Assembly: GCA_018699955.1 (NCBI GenBank)
Contig: JABISG010000045.1
Location: forward strand, 1 to 49,422
Source of the DNA: Planctomycetaceae bacterium
Lineage (GTDB): Bacteria > Planctomycetota > Planctomycetia > Planctomycetales > Planctomycetaceae
Direction: 5' to 3'
Length of the DNA stretch: 49,422 bases
Both the position numbers and the translations under genes were made by a program. This document shows, in pieces, positions 24,309 to 33,462 of the stretch (position 1 is the first letter of the stretch; the number at the start of each line of letters is the position of its first letter). Under the pieces are notes generated by a model. It was not told where the DNA came from and did not search any database. It saw only the letters and a list, made by a program, of their open reading frames with translations.

Positions 24309-26675
24309 CTAGTCAACAAACTGAAACTCATTGCTGCCAAGTAGAACCTGGGCATACAGCGTCCACGCTTTTTCCGTTGGTCCCTTCGATTCCGGATCAA
24401 GGAACTGTTTGCCCAATTCTGTTTCCTCTTTGGTCGCCCCGCGATTGAATAATAACCTGTAGGCCGTCTGGATCTGTGCCGCAACATCAGCCGGCGTTTC
24501 TGTGCGAATTCGCTTGGCCAACGCCGATGACTGTGCCGCCATCAGCGGACTGTTGAGCACGAACAAACCCTGCAGCGGGGTAGTCGTGTCGAGCCGCCGA
24601 GGACTGTGCGCAGTGGGATCGGGGAAATCGTGCATCTGCAGAATCGCGGGAATGTCGCGACGGTTGATGGTGCCGTACAACGTTCGCCGATTGTTATCAA
24701 CTTTGGCGAGCGATTGCGAAGGGCCACCGAGATTCGCATCGAGCCGACCAGCGACGAATAACATCGCGTCGCGCCACGACTCAATATCGAGCCGACGGCG
24801 ATTCATCCGCCATAGCCAACGGTTTTCCGGATCGCTTGCATGATTCATCGAATCTGTGTCGCTCGATTGGCGATAGGTTTTCGAAAGGACAATTTCTCGA
24901 TGCAGCCATTTAATCGACCAGCCATTGTCAACGAACCGCGCTGTGAGATCTTCCAGCAGTTCCGGATGAGATGGGGGCACTCCCTGCCCACCGAAGTTGC
25001 TTGGCGTATCGACCAATCCGCGGCCGAAATGCGCCAGCCAGATGCGATTGACGATCACACGCGCAGCCAACGGAGCGGCATCTCCCACAATCGACTCCGC
25101 CAGTTCGAGCCGCCCGCTGCCTTGTGTGAACGGCTTCGGTTCACCGTGACTGAGAACACTCAAGAATCGCCGTTTGACCAGCGGGCCGAGGTTGTTGGGG
25201 TTTCCTCGAATAAAGATATTCAGGTCTCGCGGCTCGGGTTTGTAGTCAATCCGAGTGCCCGACTGCGCCGTCTTGCCGGCCCGTTCAACGTACAGCGAGG
25301 CTTCGGCCACCGCGTTGGCCGTCGGCGTGTGATACAACGGCGTACTTTTTTCGATCTCAGCGATCTCTTTTTTAATCTCAGCAATTCGCGCCGCCGCAGT
25401 CTTGGCCGGGGGCTTCATCTTCTGCAACTTCTTTAACTCGTCATTGAGTTTCTTGACCTTACCTTGGGCCGCTTTGACGATGGCGTAATCCGACTCCGCA
25501 ATCACTGGCCGTTCGGCGAGCCGCGTACTGGCGAATACGCCCGCCAGCGCGTAATAATCTTTACTCGTGATGGGGTCGAACTTGTGGTCGTGGCAGCGCG
25601 CGCAGGCGACGGTGAGGCCGAGAAACGTGCGGGAAACCGTATCGATTCGTTCTTCCCATTCGTCGGCCACAATCACCTTGATGATCTCGGGCGGCAGTTG
25701 CAATTCCTTCCAGTAGGTGGGACTGAGACCGAGAAACCCCAACGCGGGCGTCTCTGCCGGTCCCGTCTCGGGCATCAGATCAGTCGCCAACTGCCGCTTG
25801 ACGAATTCGTTGTAGGGCATGTCGGCATTGAATGCCCCGGTGACCCAGTCCCGGTAGAGATACGCCTGCCCGGTGCCTTCGAGCCAACTGGCGGTGGCAT
25901 CTGTGTAGCGGGCCAAGTCGAGCCAGAACCTGGCCCATCGCTCGCCATAATGCGGCGAAGCAAGCAGTCGCTCGACGAGCCGATCGTAGGCGTCCGGCGA
26001 CTCATCGGCAACGAACGAATCGACCTCAGTGGAAGCAGGCGGTAATCCCGTCAGATCGAACGACAACCGCCGAATAAGCGTTCGACGATCCGCTGTCGTT
26101 GAAGGACGCAGGTTCCGTTTTTTTAATTCCGCCAGAATGAAAGCATCAACACGGTTCCGCTTTTCCGAGAGATCATTTTTTCCGGGAAGCGGCTGTTGGC
26201 TGAGTGGCTGAAACGACCAGAACTTTCGGCCCGCGTCAATGTCGATTTCCTGCCGTTTCAGAGTGCCGCCTTTCCCCGTGTCGGGGTAGGGTGCTCCGCG
26301 CTTGACCCACGCGACGAGCGTATCGATTTCCACTTGGGGAAGTTTGCCGACGGGCGGCATCTGGAATCCCACCGAGTCGTAGCGAACCGCCTCGATGAAC
26401 AAACTGTCGGCGGGTTTCTCGGCATCGAAAACCGCCCCACTGTCTCCGCCAGCCATGAAACCCGCACGACTATCTAATCGCAAACCCCCGCGCAGCTTTT
26501 TTGTGTCGGCACCGTGACAGGAGTAACACCGCTTATGCAATAGCGGGCGGATCGTCTTTTCAAAATACTCGTAGTCCTTCGCGGAAAAGTCGAGAGACTT
26601 TTCCTGCGCACCGAGATTCGACGGCAAAAACGCGACGGCTAGAAGGACCGGCAGGATGAAGCGGGTTGGCTTCAT
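24309..26675 (-). CDS. PSCyt1-DUF1549-DUF1553 exported cytochrome-like protein
   Basis: A 788-residue secreted protein with a signal peptide (1-23). Domain order: PSCyt1 (about 38-128) with a first heme motif CYSCH at 50-54; DUF1549/PSCyt2 (about 172-380) with a second motif CARCH at 358-362; a Lys/Glu-rich coiled-coil (about 405-445); DUF1553/PSD1 (about 510-770). Two CXXCH motifs imply up to two covalently bound c-type hemes if the protein meets the heme-attachment machinery. PSCyt proteins are a hallmark of planctomycetes and have been linked by co-occurrence to breakdown of complex sugars, but no activity is proven. It heads the unit PSCyt, DUF1501, M20. GGAAG lies upstream of the ATG. 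Confidence 0.94.
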   Translation of the reverse strand: MKPTRFILPVLLAVAFLPSNLGAQEKSLDFSAKDYEYFEKTIRPLLHKRCYSCHGADTKKLRGGLRLDSRAGFMAGGDSGAVFDAEKPADSLFIEAVRYDSVGFQMPPVGKLPQVEIDTLVAWVKRGAPYPDTGKGGTLKRQEIDIDAGRKFWSFQPLSQQPLPGKNDLSEKRNRVDAFILAELKKRNLRPSTTADRRTLIRRLSFDLTGLPPASTEVDSFVADESPDAYDRLVERLLASPHYGERWARFWLDLARYTDATASWLEGTGQAYLYRDWVTGAFNADMPYNEFVKRQLATDLMPETGPAETPALGFLGLSPTYWKELQLPPEIIKVIVADEWEERIDTVSRTFLGLTVACARCHDHKFDPITSKDYYALAGVFASTRLAERPVIAESDYAIVKAAQGKVKKLNDELKKLQKMKPPAKTAAARIAEIKKEIAEIEKSTPLYHTPTANAVAEASLYVERAGKTAQSGTRIDYKPEPRDLNIFIRGNPNNLGPLVKRRFLSVLSHGEPKPFTQGSGRLELAESIVGDAAPLAARVIVNRIWLAHFGRGLVDTPSNFGGQGVPPSHPELLEDLTARFVDNGWSIKWLHREIVLSKTYRQSSDTDSMNHASDPENRWLWRMNRRRLDIESWRDAMLFVAGRLDANLGGPSQSLAKVDNNRRTLYGTINRRDIPAILQMHDFPDPTAHSPRRLDTTTPLQGLFVLNSPLMAAQSSALAKRIRTETPADVAAQIQTAYRLLFNRGATKEETELGKQFLDPESKGPTEKAWTLYAQVLLGSNEFQFVD

Positions 26676-26840
26676 AGGTCAACTTCCAAATTCGGGTGGG
26701 ATTGTCGGGTGAGGGTTCCATTTTATCTGAACATCAGCCGATTCGCAAATTGCGGGCGTTCGCTTGTGCGCGCGCACCATTGTGAATCGGAGTAGACGAC
26801 CACGAAATACGCGAAAGTGAGCAAAGCAAAGTCTGAATTT

Positions 26841-26912
26841 GATGAGGAAGCCAGGAATGCAGGAAAATGACATTTGGCGAATTCCTGGTTTCCTGCATTC
26901 TTTATTCTCATC
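26841..26912 (-). repeat. Nested inverted repeat in the gap downstream of the DUF1080 fusion gene
   Basis: GAATGCAGGAAA (26855-26866) pairs perfectly with TTTCCTGCATTC (26889-26900). GATGAG (26841-26846) pairs with CTCATC (26907-26912). CCAGGAAT (26851-26858) can instead pair with ATTCCTGG (26881-26888), so two hairpins compete. It lies 32-103 nt past the stop of the DUF1080 fusion gene and could end its transcript, or be a dispersed repeat. The rest of the 268-bp gap is AT-richer than its neighbours and holds no gene I can support. Confidence 0.6.
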
Positions 26913-26943
26913 CGAAGTCTCTTTGGCATCATTGCCGATCGAT

Positions 26944-28884
26944 TCACTCGGTCCGTTCAAACCGATAAATCCCCCGTCCGGAGGCCGATTCGATCATGTA
27001 GTACACCTCGCCGGCCTCGTCTTCTCCGAACGCCAGCACGGGAATTCCTCCGGCCACAATTTGCCAGTTTTTCTGTCCCTGGCCGGTTTTCTCATCGAAC
27101 TCGAGCGCCCAGATTTTTCCGCTGACAAAGTCGGCGTAAAGATACTTGCCGGCCAGTTCGGGCAGACGCGATCCGCGATAGACCGTGCCGCCGGTGATCG
27201 ATTTGCCGACGCGGTGATCGTACACCCAGACCGCCTCGATGGGTGTCTTCGGCGGCCTTGCCGTGCTGTTGCCGAATCCGTAATTGGCCTCGCGAATGCT
27301 CCAGCCGTAATTGCCGCCCGGTTGAACGACGTTGATTTCTTCCCACAAATCCTGTCCGACGTCGCCAACCCATAGCCGCCCCGTTTTGCGATCAACCGAC
27401 ATTCGCCAGATATTGCGGAAGCCGTAAGCATAAATCTCCGGCTTGGCTCCCTTTTGTGTTCGAAACGGATTGTCGGCGGGTATGGCGTAATTGCGTCCAT
27501 CTTGTTTCTTGTCGATGTCGATCCGCAAAACCGATCCCATCCAGGTTTTCAGATTTTGAGCATGATGCAACGGATCGTTACGCCCGCCACCATCGCCTAA
27601 TGCGATGTAGAGATAGCCGTCGTGTCCGAACGCAATCGATCCACCGTTGTGATTCGAGAACGGCTGCGGGATCTTCATCACGATCTCTTCACTGTCGGGG
27701 TCGGCGTGATTGGGATTGTCCTTCGAGACGCGAAATCGCGAGATGATCGAAGTGCGCGGTTCGGCTGCCGACGAATAATAGACGAACAACTCACCGGTTT
27801 TCTTGAAGTTCGGATGCAGAGCGAATCCCAGCAATCCTTCCTCGTTGTCCTTTTCCCAATCGTGAACCTTGGAACGCAAATCGAGCAGCAGCTTTGCCTG
27901 TTTGACTGCCGGATCGTTGGGAAAGACGTGTACCATGCCGATTTGCGAGGCGACGAAAATGCGATTCGTGCCGTCCGCTGCGTGAGTCAGCGTCATCGGG
28001 CGCAGCGGCTTCACTTTGCCCTGTTCGGTCACACCCTCCCAGCCTTCCCATTTCATCTGGGGGAATGCCGGCTTCCCGACGAGTTGCAAACGACCGTCGC
28101 TCGGATCGGGAACCGAACCGTCGGCGGCGATTTCACGAATCTTGATGTTCCGATACGCGACCAGGTTTCCGTGATCCTGCAGGCAAATGTGTCCCTCTTT
28201 CGCCTTGCCAAATTTGGGGAAGGCGGCAAACTTGCTGGCGGCAACGCGTTTGTTCCAATCATCGCTACCGATCTGGAAGTAGTAGTAACTCACCCCGTTG
28301 ACGGCGACCTCGCACTGGTCGCGGGCAATTCGCAGATAGACGTGATTCCACTGACCGGCAGGTCGCGTGGCATCGTCTGTTTCCGGACTCTTGAAGCCGA
28401 CCTGCTTTTCAAATCGTTTTGCCCAGTCGGGTTTGACAGGTTGATACAGTTGGTAAAGCCAACCCGCCTTTTGCGGATCGCGGCCAAGTTTGTTGTCCAG
28501 AACCTGCACTTCCGGCCCGGAATAACCTGGGGCGTTGGGCGTTTCGGCCACGTGGAATATGATCCCGCTGTTCCCGCCCGAGGAAATGTTGTATTCAAGC
28601 GACAACTCGAAGTAGCCGTACTTTTTCTTCGTGATGATGTCGCCCGCACCGTTTTTTTCGCGAGTGATGGCACCATCCTTAATGGCCCATCCGTCACTCA
28701 GCGTCTGCTTGCGATAGTTGCGCCAGCTGTTAGCCGACTGCCCATCGAACAGTAGTTTCCAACCGCCCCGTTGTTCCGCCGCCGTCAGTTCGTTCAACGG
28801 AACGTCGGCCAGTGCGGCTGCACTTGAGCAGAACACCATGAAACCCAACAAACTGAAAGCGAAGCTGCGAATGCTGTACATCAT
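26944..28884 (-). CDS. DUF1080 (3-keto-disaccharide hydrolase-like) / glucose-sorbosone-dehydrogenase-like fusion protein
   Basis: With the ATG at 28884 the protein has 646 residues and a signal peptide (1-27, SIRSFAFSLLGFMVFCSSAAALA). Residues about 38-245 form a DUF1080 domain, a concanavalin-like jelly roll: GGWKLLFDGQSANSWRNYR, YGYFELSLEYNISSGGNSGIIFHV, and KEGHICLQDHGNLVAYRNIKIR. Residues about 265-646 form a six-bladed beta-propeller of the GSDH/Hhip type: EGLLGFALHPNFKKTGELFVYYSS, SNHNGGSIAFGHDGYLYIALGDGGGRNDP, IYAYGFRNIWRMSVD and GGNYGWS. It probably binds and oxidises or hydrolyses a sugar outside the cytoplasm. A longer start at 28965 would place 27 polar residues before the signal peptide, so I reject it. 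It is the farthest upstream gene of the minus-strand block beginning at 28884, separated from the PSCyt gene by 268 bp. Confidence 0.9.
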   Translation of the reverse strand: MMYSIRSFAFSLLGFMVFCSSAAALADVPLNELTAAEQRGGWKLLFDGQSANSWRNYRKQTLSDGWAIKDGAITREKNGAGDIITKKKYGYFELSLEYNISSGGNSGIIFHVAETPNAPGYSGPEVQVLDNKLGRDPQKAGWLYQLYQPVKPDWAKRFEKQVGFKSPETDDATRPAGQWNHVYLRIARDQCEVAVNGVSYYYFQIGSDDWNKRVAASKFAAFPKFGKAKEGHICLQDHGNLVAYRNIKIREIAADGSVPDPSDGRLQLVGKPAFPQMKWEGWEGVTEQGKVKPLRPMTLTHAADGTNRIFVASQIGMVHVFPNDPAVKQAKLLLDLRSKVHDWEKDNEEGLLGFALHPNFKKTGELFVYYSSAAEPRTSIISRFRVSKDNPNHADPDSEEIVMKIPQPFSNHNGGSIAFGHDGYLYIALGDGGGRNDPLHHAQNLKTWMGSVLRIDIDKKQDGRNYAIPADNPFRTQKGAKPEIYAYGFRNIWRMSVDRKTGRLWVGDVGQDLWEEINVVQPGGNYGWSIREANYGFGNSTARPPKTPIEAVWVYDHRVGKSITGGTVYRGSRLPELAGKYLYADFVSGKIWALEFDEKTGQGQKNWQIVAGGIPVLAFGEDEAGEVYYMIESASGRGIYRFERTE

Positions 28885-29154
28885 TGGGGGCAAATCCCGA
28901 TTGGGTGGGGAGCAGGAAAACTCATAAAATGCACGTTGAACGCACAAATTGCGTAACGACGGCACGCCACTTTCGATTCAGCATAACACCTCGCTGCCCC
29001 CCGCGTCACCTGTGGGGCATCAACAGTTTTTTCGTCGTGTGAGATGCGATGCCGACGAGTTCCGCATACAACTGGTGATCCGAAGAGTGCGGAGTCACCG
29101 TTAGTAGGCCCCGCGCGAAACAATCAATTGAGGAATTCGACTGGCTACCAATTC

Positions 29155-30357
29155 ATGAATCGGACCACGTTTCGACTGGTACTCTTAATCTCATGTGCTC
29201 ATGCGCTGGTGCATGCGTTTGAGCTTGCGCTGCCTAGTGTCGAACAGATGATCGGCGAGGACTTCGAAGTTAGTCGGAAACAAACCGGCATGTTGGGAAC
29301 GACGTGGCGGTTACCGTTTGGTTTCGGCGCGTTGTTGGCGGGATGGTTGGCCGACCGGTACGGTTCCAAGCCGTTGCTGTTGGTGTTTCTGGGGGGATGC
29401 ATCGCGACGTCACTGCTGGCATATTGGTCGCCTTCACTGAGCGTGTTGTTCGTGGTGATGTTCGCCATGGGCTGTTTCGCCAGCATCTATCACCCCGTCG
29501 GACTGGCATTGATTTCGCGCGAGACGACTCCCGAAAACCTTCCGGCGGCGCTTGGCTGGCATGGCATTCTCGGTTCGATCGGAATTACGTCAGCACCGCT
29601 GATCGCCGCGATCGTCTTCGGAGCAACGGACATCGGCTGGCGCGATTACTACGTTGTGTTGTGCCTCCCCGCGACGGTCATCGCGCTGTTGATTGTCGTC
29701 ACACTCCCGAAAGCGCAACGGCGGCGGGAGACGACTTCCTCACCGACTGTTACAGTCGCGACCGCCGAACCGGAGACAGCCCGCTGGAAGTCGTTCTACC
29801 TGCTTGTCGCGGTCGGTGCGTTATCGGGATTTGTCTACGCAGCGTTCGTGCATTTTCTGACGCGTTACCTGGGCGACTCGCAAGTTCTGAACAGTTCTCA
29901 GTTTCGTCCCTCCGGGATGTCGGCCGAGGGGTTTCGGAATCTGATGGCAGCCATCGTCCTCGGTTTCGCCATCGCCGGACAGGCTCTCGCCGGCAAGATC
30001 GCCCGGGCCGGTCGCCTGGAGCCGTTTCTGGCGTTCATCATGTTTGCCAACGTTCCCTGCCTGGTTTGGATGGCGTTTGCCGACGGACCGTGGCGGTTGG
30101 TCGCTGCCTGTACGGCGGCATTTGTGCATTTTATGAACCAGCCGGTTTACAACAGCCTGATCGCCCAGTACGTCCCCAGCGCCCGTCGGAGTGTCGGCTA
30201 TGGGTTTAGCAACATGGTGTGCTTCGGCATCGGCGCTCTCGGACCAACTTGTGCCGGTTTTATGAAGAACGACCTTTATACATACGGAGGAATGGCCGCC
30301 GTCATTACAGTTTCCGGTTGCCTTGCGCTGTTCTTGAACCGCCAGCAATCCACATGA
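29155..30357 (+). CDS. MFS transporter, fosmidomycin-resistance (Fsr)-like
   Basis: A 400-residue major facilitator with 12 hydrophobic segments. The start CAHALVHAFELALPSVEQMI resembles the first helix of Fsr-type exporters. The loop motif GWLADRYGSKPLLL near residues 61-74 is the MFS motif A, and PVGLALISRETTPENLPAALGWHGILGSIG near 114-143 matches the second repeat. It probably moves a small molecule by proton exchange; the substrate is unknown. The ATG at 29155 is chosen because it begins right before helix 1; an in-frame start at 29044 would add 37 unlike residues. GAGG at 29130-29133 is too far away to serve it well. It is convergent with the kinase gene, with 15 bp between the stops. 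Confidence 0.86.
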   Translation: MNRTTFRLVLLISCAHALVHAFELALPSVEQMIGEDFEVSRKQTGMLGTTWRLPFGFGALLAGWLADRYGSKPLLLVFLGGCIATSLLAYWSPSLSVLFVVMFAMGCFASIYHPVGLALISRETTPENLPAALGWHGILGSIGITSAPLIAAIVFGATDIGWRDYYVVLCLPATVIALLIVVTLPKAQRRRETTSSPTVTVATAEPETARWKSFYLLVAVGALSGFVYAAFVHFLTRYLGDSQVLNSSQFRPSGMSAEGFRNLMAAIVLGFAIAGQALAGKIARAGRLEPFLAFIMFANVPCLVWMAFADGPWRLVAACTAAFVHFMNQPVYNSLIAQYVPSARRSVGYGFSNMVCFGIGALGPTCAGFMKNDLYTYGGMAAVITVSGCLALFLNRQQST

Positions 30358-30372
30358 GCCGTTCATCATTTC

Positions 30373-31983
30373 TCAACGCGTCGAACAGCGACCGACAGCG
30401 TTCAACAACTCCGCCGCGGTTGAATCACCGCATTCGACCGTGACGACAAACGGCAACTCGTCATCACCAATCGGATCGTGCGTCTGGAGTTGATGCTCGA
30501 GGACCGACAGGTCGGCTTCCGATGCATCGACGCCGGCCTGCAACCGGCGCACGATGCGTTCGCGCAACACCGATTCCGTTACCTGGAAATCGGCGATAAT
30601 GCATTCCACCCCCAACCGGTCGGCCAGCCGGCGGAATTGGTCGCGATGAGAACGCTGGAGGAATGTGGCATCGACAATCGCCGGAAATCCGGCGGACACT
30701 GCAGCCGTCGCCAATTCGGCCAGTTTGTCGTAGGTCCGACCGGTTCGATCAGATGTGTAGATGCCCGACTCGATATCTGTGGCAGTCTTCGCCGCCACAT
30801 CACCGCCAAATAATCGTTGCCGTTCGACATCGGAGCGAATGCGAACGGCGCCAGATTGTTCTACCACAGGTTGCGTTCCAGTCGATTTCCCACTGCCGGA
30901 GAAACCGTGGGTGATGATCAACGGCGTTGGATGCGATTCAGTGTATTGTTTTGCCAGGTCGATGTACTGCCGAAATTCTCGATCAAGCGTCAATCGTTCT
31001 TCTTCATCGACATCGTTCTGTGCGCAGCGCAGCATTGAAACTTTCGCCCGCACCAACGCACGATAAACGAGATAGAAGCGAAGAACAGAAAGGCCGGCAT
31101 AGTCCCCGGTCTGTTCGAGGTAACCGTTAAGGAACCGCCAGCCGAAATCGGGCCGACCCCGGTCTTGCAGGTCCATGACGACAAAGGCCACCTCACTTAG
31201 CACATCGATCCAACGAAAGGACTCGTTGAATTCGATGCCGTCGAAAATCAGCACCGAATCCGTTGAGTTCGCGCAATCGGTCTCTTCTCTCCGTTGCAGG
31301 ATCATGTTTCCGAGATGCATATCGCCGTGGCATTCGCGCACGAATCCCAGATGCCGCCGACGGTGAAAATTGCTTTGTCGCGCGCCGAATTCGTGCCGGC
31401 TCCATTCATGCAGAGTATCGATCATCGATCGCAACTCGAGATCGTCATCCGCTCTCGTGAGGTGCCGGAAGTTCTCTTCGACCGGCTCAAGAATCGCAGC
31501 GGGAGTGCCCAAGTTGCTGGTGTCTGGATTGACGACTTCAATACACGAATGAAAGTCGGCGACTTCTTCTGCCAGGGAATCAATGTGCTCGGCTGCCAAA
31601 TTGTCGCATGCGATCAGCCGGCTGAGCAACATCTCCTGCGAGAATTGCCTCATTTTGACGGCGAACTCGATCAGAGTGCCGCTGCCCTCGACAACGGCAC
31701 AGTCGACTGTGCCAGTGATGGGGACGACGGCAAGGTAGAGATTCGGTGCCAGGCGGCGATTGAGTCGCAGTTCTTCTTCACAAAAAAACTGCCGCCGCTC
31801 CAGCGTGGTGAAATCGACGAACCCGAAGTCGACGGGTTTCTTGATTTTGTAGGCAAAAGTTCCCGTCAGCAGAACCCACGAGATATGGGTTTCGATCACC
31901 GCAACGTCACCGACCGGATGAGGCCAGGCATTGGCGTCTTGCAGCGCCCGGATGAGCGGCTCTGTTGGCGCATCACACGACAT
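30373..31983 (-). CDS. Bifunctional aminoglycoside-phosphotransferase-like / P-loop kinase protein
   Basis: A 536-residue cytoplasmic two-domain protein. Residues 1-340 have the aminoglycoside-phosphotransferase fold: FAYKIKKPVDFGFVDF with the ATP-site Lys near 48, catalytic loop ECHGDMHLGNMI (217-228), and metal-binding IFDGIEFN (D248). Residues 350-520 form a nucleoside-kinase-like P-loop domain, with Walker A HGFSGSGKST (359-368), RIRSDVERQRLFG, and FPAIVDATFLQRSHRDQFRRLA. This fusion is widespread in bacteria and is often annotated as a gluconate- or zeta-toxin-type kinase; its substrate is not known. The ATG at 31983, with GGAAAG upstream, overlaps the end of the DUF1552 gene by 11 bp, so translation is probably coupled. 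A longer start at 32193 would lie deep inside the DUF1552 gene and adds nothing family-like. Confidence 0.89.
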   Translation of the reverse strand: MSCDAPTEPLIRALQDANAWPHPVGDVAVIETHISWVLLTGTFAYKIKKPVDFGFVDFTTLERRQFFCEEELRLNRRLAPNLYLAVVPITGTVDCAVVEGSGTLIEFAVKMRQFSQEMLLSRLIACDNLAAEHIDSLAEEVADFHSCIEVVNPDTSNLGTPAAILEPVEENFRHLTRADDDLELRSMIDTLHEWSRHEFGARQSNFHRRRHLGFVRECHGDMHLGNMILQRREETDCANSTDSVLIFDGIEFNESFRWIDVLSEVAFVVMDLQDRGRPDFGWRFLNGYLEQTGDYAGLSVLRFYLVYRALVRAKVSMLRCAQNDVDEEERLTLDREFRQYIDLAKQYTESHPTPLIITHGFSGSGKSTGTQPVVEQSGAVRIRSDVERQRLFGGDVAAKTATDIESGIYTSDRTGRTYDKLAELATAAVSAGFPAIVDATFLQRSHRDQFRRLADRLGVECIIADFQVTESVLRERIVRRLQAGVDASEADLSVLEHQLQTHDPIGDDELPFVVTVECGDSTAAELLNAVGRCSTR

Positions 31984-33373
31984 CGATCTTTCCGGTGCTG
32001 TCGCCGAATTTGTTCGTCTTGACCCCGAGACGCTGCAGCATGGTGACAAAGAGATTCGACAGGGGAATGTCGTCCTGCGCGGCCTCTTTCTGCCAAGGTT
32101 CACGGCCTCCATTCCACGGGCCACCGGCCGGATTGTCGCCGGCATGGTTGAGGTACTGACCGTGCTTGAATCCCATGTTCTTCCCGCCGGCAAGAATCAA
32201 CGGGTAGTTGCGAGAGAGGTGAAAAGCGCTTGACGCGGAACCGAGCAGCAGCAGCGTGTTATCCAGCATTGATCCTTCTCCGGCTGGTTCCGGCGACTGC
32301 TTGAGCTTCGTGGCAAACCGGCCGAATTCTTCATTGAGGAATCGGCAGTAGATCCCGAATCTCTTCCAGCCGCCCGGGTTCTTGGTTTCGTGCGATAACG
32401 AGTGGGCCAGATTGAATCCAACGGCTCGCGCGAGATGATCGCTTTTCCCGACGCCGTTTTCTCGACCAATCTGGTAGGTGGCCACTCGGGTGGAATCGGT
32501 TTTGAACGCAAGATAAATCAACTCGAACATCGTCTGAATGTAAAGACGAGGCTCGTCAGGTGTCAGGTTGAGATTGAGATGATCGGCATCCACTTTGGGA
32601 AGGGGCGTGTTGATCCAATGTTTGGCCTTCGCCACTTTGACCTCGGCCTCGCGTACAGAGTCCAGGTATTCATCCAGTCGCTTCTGGTCCTGAGAAGAGA
32701 GAGTCTTCCGCAACGACCGGGCATCTGCCAGCAGATCGTCCAGCGCGTTCTTGCTCAGCGCGAGCCGACGAGCCGCATCTTCGTCACTCTTGACGAACAG
32801 CATGTCGAAGACTCGCTTCGGTCGGTGTTCGGCGGGGATCGCTCGACCGCTGCGATTGAAAGAGAGCGTATGAGCGCCGCGCGGCGTTCCCGTTCCCCCA
32901 TCGGTGGACATCACCAGCGATGAAAACCGCGTTTGATCCCCGACGTGTGTCGCAAACTCCTGGTCCAGCGAAATCGTGTTCTTGTACGGGCCGTCATAGG
33001 CTGTTGCGGCTGCGGTCAGGAATTGGTCCGCATTCGAATGACCGTGAACTTTGCGAACCGATGGGTGAGAAAAGCCGGATAAGACCGTCAGGTCATTTCG
33101 CAACGGCTCAAATGGTTCCATGCATTTCGTGAAGGTAAATTTCTTGCCGTTTCCATGTGGGAACCATAACCAGTCCTTGTGTGCCGGGTCTTTGGGGAGT
33201 GGCATGGGGACGCCGTCGGGGAAATAAAAGCAAGCCAGACGATTGGGATTGGCAGGATCATCGGCGGCCCTGGCCAATGATGTCGTGACGGATTCGAACA
33301 ACGGCAGGGCCAGCGCCACGCCTGTGCCACGAAGAAATCGACGACGATCAAGTGAATTCAAGTTCAAAGTCAT
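31973..33373 (-). CDS. DUF1552 (HXXSHH) domain-containing protein, Tat-type export
   Basis: A 466-residue exported protein of the DUF1552 family. The twin-arginine signal is LDRRRFLRGTGVALALPLF (8-26). Family motifs are CFYFPDGVPMP near 48-58 and LSGFSHPSVRKVHGHSNADQFLTA near 97-120, the His-rich region that names the family. Later come LVMSTDGGTGTPRGAHTLSFNRSGRAIPAEHRP (about 150-183) and MLDNTLLLLGSASSAFHLSRNYPLILAGG near 390. It is the steady partner of DUF1592-type cytochrome proteins, whose gene lies 89 bp upstream on the same strand. DUF1552 is distantly like DUF1501 in fold and setting, so this pair is a parallel version of the PSCyt/DUF1501 module. Its stop overlaps the kinase start. 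No activity is known. Confidence 0.93.
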   Translation of the reverse strand: MTLNLNSLDRRRFLRGTGVALALPLFESVTTSLARAADDPANPNRLACFYFPDGVPMPLPKDPAHKDWLWFPHGNGKKFTFTKCMEPFEPLRNDLTVLSGFSHPSVRKVHGHSNADQFLTAAATAYDGPYKNTISLDQEFATHVGDQTRFSSLVMSTDGGTGTPRGAHTLSFNRSGRAIPAEHRPKRVFDMLFVKSDEDAARRLALSKNALDDLLADARSLRKTLSSQDQKRLDEYLDSVREAEVKVAKAKHWINTPLPKVDADHLNLNLTPDEPRLYIQTMFELIYLAFKTDSTRVATYQIGRENGVGKSDHLARAVGFNLAHSLSHETKNPGGWKRFGIYCRFLNEEFGRFATKLKQSPEPAGEGSMLDNTLLLLGSASSAFHLSRNYPLILAGGKNMGFKHGQYLNHAGDNPAGGPWNGGREPWQKEAAQDDIPLSNLFVTMLQRLGVKTNKFGDSTGKIDVV

Positions 33374-33462
33374 GTCGGTGTTTTTTCTGTTGATTCTTCG
33401 ATTTGCCGGTTTGCCCTACGAAAATATATCTATCAGGCACATCATCCACGCGAGCGCCCTGT

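Noticed and set aside
27622..28755. A 377-codon plus-strand frame opposite the DUF1080 fusion
   Set aside because: Mirror frame of a real gene; no domain and no start signal.
31294..32022. A 242-codon plus-strand frame opposite the kinase gene
   Set aside because: Antisense to conserved catalytic motifs of the phosphotransferase domain; no domain of its own.
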